NCBI GenBank assembly: GCA_028289745.1
Contig: JANQOD010000362.1
Location: forward strand, 1-11,565
DNA: 11,565 bases
Reading direction: 5' to 3'
DNA from: Allomuricauda sp.
Lineage (GTDB): Bacteria; Bacteroidota; Bacteroidia; Flavobacteriales; Flavobacteriaceae
A model generated the notes under the pieces. That model searched no databases and was not told the DNA's origin. It saw only the letters and a program-made list of their open reading frames with translations. The position numbers and the translations under genes were made by a program. This document shows positions 6,129 to 11,565 of this stretch, one piece after another. The first letter of the stretch is position 1. The number at the start of each line of letters is the position of its first letter.

Positions 6129-8036
6129 ATGTTGGATGCAAAAATTCCGGAAGGACCCTTGGAAAAGAAATGGCGCAACTACCAGATGAAGGCCCAATTG
6201 ATCAATCCGGCCAACAAGAAAAAATTGAATGTCATTGTGGTAGGTTCCGGATTGGCAGGTGCAGGGGCCGCCGCCACCCTTGCTGAACTAGGGTACGACG
6301 TGAAATGTTTTTGTTATCAAGATTCTGCCCGAAGGGCGCATTCTGTGGCAGCCCAGGGTGGAATCAATGCCGCAAAGAACTATCAGCATGACGGCGATAG
6401 TGTGTGGAGAATGTTCTATGATACCTTGAAAGGGGGTGATTTTCGTTCGCGTGAAGCCAATGTCTATCGTTTGGCCGAGCTCTCTGCCCCATTGATCGAC
6501 CATTACGTGCAGCAGGGCGTACCCTTTGCACGCGAATATGGCGGCGTACTCGTAAATCGCAGTTTTGGGGGCGTACAGGTACAGCGCACGTTTTATGCCC
6601 GTGGGCAAACGGGGCAACAACTTTTGTTGGCCGCTTACTCGCAATTGTACAAAATGAAACGGGCCAAAAAAGTAGAAATGTTCCCAAGACATGAAATGAT
6701 GGATATCGTTGTTATTGACGGTAAGGCAAAGGGAATCATTGCGCGCGATTTGGTGACGGGGCAGCTAAAGCGTTTTGCTGCCGATGCAGTGGTCTTGGCC
6801 ACTGGAGGGTATTCGAGGGTATTCAGGCTTTCTACCCTGGCCATTGGGTGCAATGGGAGCGCCATTTGGAAAGCCCATAGACGAGGGGCCTATTTTGCCG
6901 CACCCAGTTTTACACAAATACACCCAACGGCACTGCCCCAGACCAGTGAGGCCCAGTCTAAACTGACCCTAATGTCAGAATCTTTGCGCAACGATGGGCG
7001 CATTTGGGTGCCCAAAAAGAAGGATGATGATCGAAAGGCCAATGCCATCCCCGAAGAAGAGCGCGACTATTATCTTGAACGGCGTTACCCCAGTTTTGGA
7101 AACCTCGCCCCAAGAGATATTGCCTCAAGGGCGGCCAAAGAGCGCATCGATGCGGGCTTTGGTACGGGGCGACTTAAAAATGCCGTGTATCTTGATTTTA
7201 AACATGCCATTGAACGCTTCGGCATGGATACCATAAAAGACCGCTATGGCAACCTTTTCAAGATGTACAAAAAGATCACGGGTGTTGATGCCTATCAAGA
7301 ACCCATGCAGATTTCACCGGCAGCGCACTTCTCTATGGGCGGGTTATGGGTAGATTATGAACTGATGACCACCATTTCCGGTTTATATGCCATAGGGGAA
7401 TGTAACTTTTCGGATCACGGGGCCAACCGCTTAGGGGCCAATTCGTTGTTACAAGCCAGCATTGATGGGTATTTTGTGCTGCCGAATACCATCAACAATT
7501 ACTTGGCAGGTGCCTTGAAGGAAGACCACCCCACTATCGAACATCCCGAGTTTGAAAAAGTGGAAAAAGAGGTTGCGGCGCAGATCAACAAGATACTTTC
7601 GATCAAGGGAGACAAGACCGTTGACCATTTTCATCGTGAGCTGGGCAAGGTGATGTGGCAAGAATGCGCCATGAGCAGAAATAAGAAGGGACTTGAGAAA
7701 GCCATTGCCCAGATCCAGGAGACCAAGAACGCCTTTTGGAACGAAGTGAACGTTACCGGTGCAAACCAAGAGATGAACACAGAACTGGAAAAGGCTTTGC
7801 GTTTGGCCGATTTTTTTGAGCTTGCGCTATTGATGTGTACCGATGCCCTGCAACGCGAAGAATCTTGTGGAGCCCATTTTAGGGAAGAATACCAAACCAG
7901 CGAGGGGGAGGCACTTCGTAATGATGATACCTTTTGTTATGTATCGGCCTGGGAATATGACCATGGGGGGTTTAGGCTCCATAGGGAAACGCTGACATTT
8001 GAAAATGTGCAGCCCACCGTTCGAAGCTATAAATAA
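6129..8036 (+). CDS. sdhA: Succinate dehydrogenase/fumarate reductase flavoprotein subunit
   Basis: Catalytic flavoprotein of complex II on the cytoplasmic side, interconverting succinate and fumarate. The 635-aa length fits the type-B enzymes. The FAD-binding Rossmann motif VVGSGLAGAG (37-46) is intact, and H71 in RRAHSVAAQGGINA is the histidine that carries FAD covalently. Active-site residues expected from the family are present: H265 in QIHPTALP, R329 in LAPRDIASRA, H400 in PAAHFSMGGLW and R434 in ANRLGANSLLQ. The C-terminal helical domain (about 500-635) is complete. The start at 6129 gives a 20-30 residue extension before the Rossmann strand, usual for Bacteroidetes homologues; M20 (6186) is an alternative but leaves a gap to sdhC. 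Direction (dehydrogenase or fumarate reductase) cannot be fixed from sequence; no adjacent gene argues for anaerobic fumarate respiration. Confidence 0.96.
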   Translation: MLDAKIPEGPLEKKWRNYQMKAQLINPANKKKLNVIVVGSGLAGAGAAATLAELGYDVKCFCYQDSARRAHSVAAQGGINAAKNYQHDGDSVWRMFYDTLKGGDFRSREANVYRLAELSAPLIDHYVQQGVPFAREYGGVLVNRSFGGVQVQRTFYARGQTGQQLLLAAYSQLYKMKRAKKVEMFPRHEMMDIVVIDGKAKGIIARDLVTGQLKRFAADAVVLATGGYSRVFRLSTLAIGCNGSAIWKAHRRGAYFAAPSFTQIHPTALPQTSEAQSKLTLMSESLRNDGRIWVPKKKDDDRKANAIPEEERDYYLERRYPSFGNLAPRDIASRAAKERIDAGFGTGRLKNAVYLDFKHAIERFGMDTIKDRYGNLFKMYKKITGVDAYQEPMQISPAAHFSMGGLWVDYELMTTISGLYAIGECNFSDHGANRLGANSLLQASIDGYFVLPNTINNYLAGALKEDHPTIEHPEFEKVEKEVAAQINKILSIKGDKTVDHFHRELGKVMWQECAMSRNKKGLEKAIAQIQETKNAFWNEVNVTGANQEMNTELEKALRLADFFELALLMCTDALQREESCGAHFREEYQTSEGEALRNDDTFCYVSAWEYDHGGFRLHRETLTFENVQPTVRSYK

Positions 8037-8071
8037 CAATTGAAAACCAGTCAATAAAGAAAAATAATGAT

Positions 8072-8815
8072 ATGAAGGTCACTTTTAAAATATGGAGACA
8101 AGACAATGCGGCCAGCAAAGGTGATTTTGTGTCATACGAGGTCGACAGGCTGACAGAAGACATGTCTTTCTTGGAAGCATTGGATTATCTCAACGAGCTT
8201 TTGGTGGCCCGTAATGAAAAGGTTATCGCCTATGAGTATGATTGTAGGGAAGGGATCTGCGGGCAATGTGGAGTGTTCATCAATGGAAGGGCACACGGGC
8301 CACATGACCATATGACCACATGCCAGTTGCACATGCGCAGTTTTGCCGATGGGCAGACCATTGTGGTCGAACCATGGCGTGCCACCGCTTTTCCTGTCAT
8401 AAAGGATTTGGTCGTAGACCGTTCTGCCTTCGATAATATCATTGAGCAGGGAGCCTATATTTCTGCAAAAACAGGTACCGCCCCCGAAGCCAATGCCATA
8501 CTGGTCGGAAAGGAAGTGGCCGACAAGGCCATGGATGCCGCTGCCTGTATTGGCTGTGGAGCTTGTGTGGCCACTTGCAAGAACTCATCGGCGGCACTTT
8601 TTACCGCTGCCAAGATCAATCATTTGAACAGCTTGCCCCAGGGCAAGCAAGAAGCTTCTAAACGGGTTCTGGAAATGACCCGGCAAATGGAGCTCGAAGG
8701 CTTTGGCAGTTGCACCTTCACCGGTGCCTGTGAGGTAGAATGCCCTGAGGGAATCTCCATTCTCAACATCGCCGAAATGAATGCCCGTAGGGCCAAGGCC
8801 AAATGGTTCGATTGA
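8072..8815 (+). CDS. sdhB: Succinate dehydrogenase/fumarate reductase iron-sulfur subunit
   Basis: Electron-transfer subunit of complex II linking FAD in SdhA to haem and quinone in SdhC. It is 247 aa with the N-terminal plant-type ferredoxin domain binding [2Fe-2S] through C58, C63, C66 and C84 (CREGICGQCG plus TTCQLH), and a C-terminal bacterial ferredoxin domain. There CIGCGACVATC (159-169) together with CTFTGACEVEC (214-224) supplies the ligands: by family rule C159, C162, C165 and C224 for [4Fe-4S], and C169, C214 and C220 for [3Fe-4S]. All ligands are present. The gene begins 35 bases after sdhA behind an A-rich leader (AAAGAAAAATAATG) typical of this phylum. It closes the usp-sdhCAB operon; no strong hairpin-plus-T terminator was found after it. 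Confidence 0.96.
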   Translation: MKVTFKIWRQDNAASKGDFVSYEVDRLTEDMSFLEALDYLNELLVARNEKVIAYEYDCREGICGQCGVFINGRAHGPHDHMTTCQLHMRSFADGQTIVVEPWRATAFPVIKDLVVDRSAFDNIIEQGAYISAKTGTAPEANAILVGKEVADKAMDAAACIGCGACVATCKNSSAALFTAAKINHLNSLPQGKQEASKRVLEMTRQMELEGFGSCTFTGACEVECPEGISILNIAEMNARRAKAKWFD

Positions 8816-8911
8816 ACAAAACCATATTTTGGCGCAAATGAATGATTGCCATTGATTAGTTTATGGTACGCGCTGCTATTGCCAAGATAAATACAGTATT
8901 ATAATCAGTTG

Positions 8912-8931
8912 AAAATCAATACGATGATTTT
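8912..8931. repeat. Inverted repeat AAAATCA-N6-TGATTTT after sdhB
   Basis: Perfect seven-base arms (8912-8918 and 8925-8931) with a six-base spacer, about 96 bases past the sdhB stop. It is A/T-rich and followed by GTGTCTTG rather than a T run, so it is a poor terminator; it may be an operator upstream of the 106-aa gene or a chance palindrome. The rest of the 236-base gap holds nothing I can name. Confidence 0.25.
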
Positions 8932-9051
8932 GTGTCTTGACAGTGTAGGTAGATTGATCACAAAAAATTGCACAAAAACCATTTGATTTTAATAGTGATA
9001 CTTTTAAAGAAGAAGGAGAATTACTATATTCATGTGTCAAAAAAATAGCAC

Positions 9052-9372
9052 ATGCTCAGAGATGAAATTGTCAAAAAGATAGATGGTTTTGGAGGTATAG
9101 AAAAGCTCACCGCATCGCTTATGGAGTTTAAAAGAACCACGCCCAGGGTCGAGAGGGTGGTATACAACCGCCTTGCCTCTTATTTCAACCACGTGTATTC
9201 TTTTGATGTCAATGTTGAGGCCAAGGCCATCAAGCACAAAAAGCTGACCTTATGGGCCGTGGGTTATTTGAACGCAAAACTAAAGGAAAAAGACGCTGAG
9301 GTCATTCGCCTTTGCCGCAGTATGCTACAGTTAAAACTTGATTATGTCAAAGGCGTGGAAACTTTGCTTTAA
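9052..9372 (+). CDS. Hypothetical 106-aa protein, converging on the XRE regulator
   Basis: I do not recognise this family. The 106-aa protein is short, soluble, lysine/arginine-rich and predicted mostly helical by eye, with no signal peptide, membrane span, cysteine pair or zinc motif. It has a central EFKRTTPRVERVVYNRLASY segment and a C-terminal helix rich in K/L/E. A stop codon at 9046-9048 fixes the ATG at 9052 as the earliest start. There is an AAGGAG at 9013-9018, but it is too far away (33 bases) to serve this ATG directly. Its TAA shares the TTTAAA at 9368-9373 with the TAA of the opposite-strand regulator gene, giving a 4-base tail-to-tail overlap. The frame is open without interruption and codon use resembles its neighbours, so I consider it a real gene. 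Confidence 0.65.
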   Translation: MLRDEIVKKIDGFGGIEKLTASLMEFKRTTPRVERVVYNRLASYFNHVYSFDVNVEAKAIKHKKLTLWAVGYLNAKLKEKDAEVIRLCRSMLQLKLDYVKGVETLL

Positions 9373-9917
9373 ACGGCCCCTTTTCCATTGTTGTTTTCTT
9401 CCATTTTCATGCGTACCGCCTCTATGCGTTCAGGGGCGAGTTCGAAAACCTCTTCTTCATAGATTTCCATTTGCCGCACCAAACTGTTGAATTTGCTCAA
9501 GTACTTCTTTTCCCATGCCATGAGGAACAATTTTTCCAAAGGATGTTGCAACATGGTATCGGGCGCATCCATATGGCTTAGAAACTCGTCTAAGGCCACT
9601 TCGTCAGACAGCCCCAATAATCGCATGACCTTGTCTTTTAACGGCAAATCATTGCCCGATGAAGCATTGCCCTGGCCTACATTTGTGTAGGGGCTGTCTT
9701 TGGGAAGCTTTCGTAAGGGTAGTTTGTCATTGAAAATCGAATTGATGTCATATCCCTTTTCCATCAAAAACAAAATATACTTATTTGGAATAAATTTTTT
9801 TCGCCCTGATTCCAATTTTGACACATCGTTCTGTGAAAGTCCTAAGGCTTTTGCCAAATCAGTTTGCGTAAACCCTAGTTCTTTTCTGGCGTTCTTTATT
9901 TTTTTGAAGGCATCCAT
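9369..9917 (-). CDS. XRE-family helix-turn-helix transcriptional regulator
   Basis: A 182-aa DNA-binding protein. Residues about 5-63 form a Cro/C1-type HTH: IKNARKELGFTQTDLAKALG leads into turn GLSQ and the recognition helix NDVSKLESGRK (30-40). A Pro/Gly/Asn/Ser-rich linker (about 68-92) follows, then an acidic helical C-terminal region (about 95-175: VMRLLGLSDEVALDEFLSH, EKLFLMAWEKKYLSKFNSLV, MEIYEEEVFELAPERIEAV) that may dimerise or sense a ligand; I recognise no named domain there. The gene stands alone on the minus strand. A palindrome overlapping its likely -33 element suggests autoregulation. Its C-terminal half does not look like a LexA-type peptidase or a cupin, and no toxin-like partner is adjacent in the same direction. 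Confidence 0.85.
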   Translation of the reverse strand: MDAFKKIKNARKELGFTQTDLAKALGLSQNDVSKLESGRKKFIPNKYILFLMEKGYDINSIFNDKLPLRKLPKDSPYTNVGQGNASSGNDLPLKDKVMRLLGLSDEVALDEFLSHMDAPDTMLQHPLEKLFLMAWEKKYLSKFNSLVRQMEIYEEEVFELAPERIEAVRMKMEENNNGKGAV

Positions 9918-9926
9918 AAAATATCA

Positions 9927-9959
9927 CAAAAAGATATATCCTATTTGCATTATATGCAA
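9927..9959 (-). promoter_or_regulatory. Candidate promoter of the XRE regulator
   Basis: On the minus strand TTG (complement of 9957-9959) is followed after 20 bases by TATCTTTTTG (complement of 9927-9936), a seven-of-eight match to the Bacteroidetes TAnnTTTG -7 element with correct spacing. Transcription would begin only a few bases before the ATG at 9917, giving a nearly leaderless mRNA. The -33 TTG is the outer end of the palindrome at 9945-9959, so a bound dimer would block polymerase. Confidence 0.45.
9945..9959. promoter_or_regulatory. TTGCA-N5-TGCAA palindrome, copy 1 (probable operator)
   Basis: Perfect inverted repeat that can also be read as TTGCAT-TAT-ATGCAA, six-base arms with a three-base centre. 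It lies 28 bases upstream of the XRE start codon and contains the candidate -33 TTG. A second copy of the same TTGCA-N5-TGCAA layout lies at 10135-10149. Size and position are typical for autorepression by an XRE dimer; the binding itself is inferred. Confidence 0.55.
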
Positions 9960-9985
9960 TTTTACTATATATTTAATACAAATAT

Positions 9986-10006
9986 AAGTAATATAGTTCA
10001 TTACTT
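9986..10006. repeat. Inverted repeat AAGTAAT-N7-ATTACTT
   Basis: Perfect seven-base arms (9986-9992, 10000-10006). The same heptamers, in swapped order, form the palindrome at 4579-4596 ahead of the usp-sdh operon. No T run follows, so it is unlikely to be a terminator. Confidence 0.4.
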
Positions 10007-10039
10007 CAATCTTTATAACATTGCTGAAAAAGAAAAAGA

Positions 10040-10128
10040 TTGCACTAACCATCTAAATATCAACACTATGAAAATCATAGTAATGAATTGAAAATTAGAT
10101 TGAAATAAATAAAGGGTTATTAGTGCAA
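10040..10128. repeat. Nested inverted-repeat element (possible structured RNA or MITE-like relic)
   Basis: Four inverted repeats are nested in register: TTGCACTAA/TTAGTGCAA (10040-10048 with 10120-10128), ATCTAA/TTAGAT (10051-10056 with 10095-10100), TCAA/TTGA (10060-10063 with 10088-10091) and ACTATGA/TCATAGT around AAA (10065-10081). Together they can fold into one long, interrupted hairpin of 89 bases. The nine-base terminal repeats resemble ends of a miniature element, but no target-site duplication is evident. It could equally be a small RNA, a leader of the downstream gene, or a bidirectional regulator site, since its ends carry TTGCA and TGCAA. Confidence 0.45.
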
Positions 10129-10131
10129 AAA

Positions 10132-10152
10132 CCATTGCAGGTCATGCAATGG
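10132..10152. promoter_or_regulatory. CCATTGCA-N5-TGCAATGG palindrome, copy 2 (operator or terminator hairpin)
   Basis: Perfect inverted repeat with eight-base arms (10132-10139, 10145-10152). Its core repeats the TTGCA-N5-TGCAA design of copy 1 exactly 190 bases away, which favours an operator. On the minus strand the hairpin is followed by TTTTT, so it could instead act as a weak intrinsic terminator for leftward transcription; no minus-strand gene ends nearby, which makes that less likely. Confidence 0.5.
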
Positions 10153-10245
10153 AAAACGGACTCATCACTATTTAGCACCACGTTCAAATTTTATATGTAG
10201 AAGTTCTTTCACAGTATTTCGATAGACCTGGAAGTGAACAAGGAA

Positions 10246-10265
10246 GGGCAAATATGGCATTGCCC
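10246..10265 (+). repeat. Inverted repeat GGGCAA-N8-TTGCCC in leader of the 224-aa gene
   Basis: Perfect six-base arms (10246-10251, 10260-10265) ending 37 bases before the ATG of the next gene. As RNA it would form a G/C-rich stem in the 5' leader, with the start region just downstream. Function unknown. Confidence 0.3.
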
Positions 10266-10302
10266 ATTGAAATACCATGATTCAAAAGCGTAATGAAGGT
10301 AA

Positions 10303-10977
10303 ATGATAATGATGCAGAAGCGAAAGTCAAATAGTGGGCCCGATGATAAGAAAGAAGTCCATCGACTGGTGGGCTTGGATGCTTTTCGCAAAAGTTTGGA
10401 TAAGATTTTTTTCTCGAACACCACAATAACGTATAAAAGGGATACGGACCATGTTTTCAATTTGATCATTGAACTGCACTGTAATTTCAATCTGATCAAC
10501 GCTCTTTTTCATCCGAACATGGGCAATTGGGGAGGGTTACACATGGTAAATAGAGTTGAACAACCACCATTTGAACGGGCGTTCATGCTATTGCACCAAC
10601 TGAACCATGGGGCGGTCGACATTGTCGAAATCTACATTGACCTGCTCGATACTTCATTGATCATAACCAAAATACATGCCCAAAGTATTTCCCATCAGCT
10701 AGGGACCATTTTGCTGGCATTGAGTCAAAATTTTGCATACCTCACCAAAGGGTTGCTCGAAATGCCCTTAGAAATATTTGTCCCAGTCTTTGAAAAAAAA
10801 GAAAACAATGATTTGCCAGACAAGCGAAACGACAAGCAGGTTAAAGTGATAGGGGAGTATTTTGATTTTTGGGGACTGTATTTTCTTTCTAAAAAAAATC
10901 AAGACCCCGTTATCTATGATTTGAAGAACAGAAGATTTATTGACGGAGAACTTCTGCTGATCGACTTGGAGACATAA
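10303..10977 (+). CDS. Hypothetical 224-aa protein
   Basis: I do not recognise the family. The 224-aa frame is uninterrupted. The start has three near ATGs (10303, 10309, 10312); the first is used, with AAGG at 10295-10298 as a close, weak ribosome-binding site. There is no signal peptide. After a basic N-terminus (about 1-35) comes a long, mostly helical, hydrophobic but probably soluble middle (about 48-160), with two asparagine/histidine-rich stretches, LHCNFNLINALFHPNMGNWG and HQLNHGAVDIVEIYIDLLDT. Then follow a charged linker (EKKENNDLPDKRNDKQ, about 165-180) and a C-terminal aromatic/charged end. It stands alone between divergent and convergent neighbours, behind the palindrome-dense region, which suggests dedicated control. 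I assign no function. Confidence 0.65.
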   Translation: MIMMQKRKSNSGPDDKKEVHRLVGLDAFRKSLDKIFFSNTTITYKRDTDHVFNLIIELHCNFNLINALFHPNMGNWGGLHMVNRVEQPPFERAFMLLHQLNHGAVDIVEIYIDLLDTSLIITKIHAQSISHQLGTILLALSQNFAYLTKGLLEMPLEIFVPVFEKKENNDLPDKRNDKQVKVIGEYFDFWGLYFLSKKNQDPVIYDLKNRRFIDGELLLIDLET

Positions 10978-11069
10978 GGGAATGATGATATGGCACTTAT
11001 GTAAGACAATGCCTAATGGTCAGCTTGAGCAAAATTATCCCTACCTCAAAAGCACGGTCTAAATAGTTT

Positions 11070-11565
11070 CTATCGATCAGAAGCAAGATTATAGCCTGCC
11101 ATCAACCCTTTGAAGTCTTCACTTTGGGTCTCAGCCACCAGCAAACGATTCATCGCATTGAACAAGGGGTGCGTTTTGTGCATAATGAAACTGCGATACT
11201 GTTTTTCGAAGGTGAGTGGTAAGAGCTGAACATCAGATTCCATCTGTCTGTTTCTAATCAAATATTGCAGCACGGTCCTATCATGGACCAACACTTCGAT
11301 CTCTTTGTGCGAGAGTGCCAAAAGGGCCATCTCTTCAGTACGATAGATTTGAAAGGGCCGTATGTCTTGGGCCTGTAAAAAATCTGCACCAGAACCACTG
11401 CCAACGACCCCGACCCGTTCAGCCCCCTTAAGGTCTTCTAGACTGTTTATCTGCCCCTCGAGGCTGTTAACGGTAAGGGTAGAGGCAATGGTGGCCGTGA
11501 AGCTTGAAATGATGATGACGGCCGTGAACATCCAAATAATGGCGATGGTCTTTCCGGCATTGGTT
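11070..11565 (-). CDS. Ionotropic glutamate receptor-like ligand-gated ion channel (3' part)
   Basis: The frame stays open to the window edge, so the gene is cut and its true start lies outside; an internal ATG at 11531 is not the start. The visible 164 residues begin at TNAGKTIAIIWMFTAVIII, the transmembrane helix that follows the pore loop and selectivity filter (the filter itself lies beyond the edge). Next is SSFTATIASTLTV, the counterpart of the SYTANLAAFLT gate motif of eukaryotic glutamate receptors. The second half of the periplasmic-binding-protein-like ligand domain then follows (SLEDLKGAERVGVVGSGSGADFL, VHDRTVLQYLI). This is the layout of prokaryotic GluR0-type channels, which are usually potassium-selective and gated by an amino acid. 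The gene ends without a third membrane helix, as in prokaryotic forms. It converges on the 224-aa gene, with a 92-base gap. Confidence 0.85.
   Translation of the reverse strand, partial: TNAGKTIAIIWMFTAVIIISSFTATIASTLTVNSLEGQINSLEDLKGAERVGVVGSGSGADFLQAQDIRPFQIYRTEEMALLALSHKEIEVLVHDRTVLQYLIRNRQMESDVQLLPLTFEKQYRSFIMHKTHPLFNAMNRLLVAETQSEDFKGLMAGYNLASDR

Larger units (their letters stand above)
9918..10302. other. AT-rich, palindrome-dense intergenic region
   Basis: No credible gene is present in these 385 bases. They contain the regulator promoter and five separate inverted-repeat structures (9945-9959, 9986-10006, 10040-10128, 10132-10152, 10246-10265), far more than the other gaps in the window. 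This region separates the leftward XRE gene from the rightward 224-aa gene and so must contain both promoters. No tRNA, insertion-sequence end or CRISPR-like direct repeat was seen. Confidence 0.7.

Noticed and set aside
9032..9082. A 16-codon mini-frame (MCQKNSTCSEMKLSKR) overlapping the start of the 106-aa gene, preceded by AAGGAG at 9013-9018
   Set aside because: The ribosome-site spacing is long (13 bases), there is no leader-peptide signature, and a frame this short is common by chance.
9052..9917. Classic toxin-antitoxin pair
   Set aside because: The genes are convergent rather than in one operon, the regulator is larger than usual antitoxins, and the small protein shows no known toxin motif.
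10132..10152. Intrinsic terminator on the minus strand (hairpin followed by TTTTT)
   Set aside because: No minus-strand gene ends near it, and the core repeats the TTGCA-N5-TGCAA motif seen in a promoter, so operator is the better reading; kept as an alternative in that entry.
11018..11055. Weak hairpin between the converging 224-aa gene and the channel gene (TTGAG ... CTCAA)
   Set aside because: Five pairs only, a long loop and no T run in either direction, so not supportable as a terminator.

Overview
The window looks like chromosomal DNA of a marine-type Flavobacteriia (Bacteroidetes). The grounds are a V-type ATPase operon, a three-subunit menaquinone-type succinate dehydrogenase (sdhCAB) with a single five-helix cytochrome b, two-domain universal stress proteins, A-rich leaders with few Shine-Dalgarno sequences, and promoter-like elements of the Bacteroidetes TTG/TAnnTTTG type. 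Genus and species cannot be told from the sequence.

Left half (1-4240, all minus strand): a Usp-TPR protein gene, then V-ATPase subunit A, then subunit B, then the first 10 codons of another gene that leaves the window. The last three overlap end to start, so this is a tight operon reading right to left. Middle (4241-4659): a 419-base divergent promoter region with two clean palindromes. Next (4666-8815, all plus strand): a second Usp gene lying 4 bases ahead of sdhC, then sdhA and sdhB. So two energy-conversion machines, a rotary ion-pumping or ATP-making V-ATPase and respiratory complex II, are transcribed away from each other, and each operon starts with a two-domain universal stress protein. 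The two Usps are complementary: one keeps its nucleotide-binding glycine motif in domain 1, the other in domain 2.

Right part (8816-11565): more accessory in character. It holds a 106-aa protein of unknown function (plus), an XRE-type helix-turn-helix regulator (minus, overlapping the previous gene tail to tail by 4 bases), an AT-rich 385-base region packed with inverted repeats, a 224-aa protein of unknown function (plus), and the 3' part of a prokaryotic ionotropic-glutamate-receptor-like ion channel (minus, cut by the window edge).

The most unusual stretch is 9918-10302. It has two copies of a TTGCA-N5-TGCAA palindrome, one embedded in the likely promoter of the regulator, separated by an 89-base segment of nested inverted repeats that could fold into one long hairpin and whose ends again carry TTGCA/TGCAA. 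I read this as a probable operator array for the XRE regulator plus a possible structured RNA or small mobile-element relic. No tRNA, rRNA, CRISPR array, transposase or intact insertion sequence was seen.
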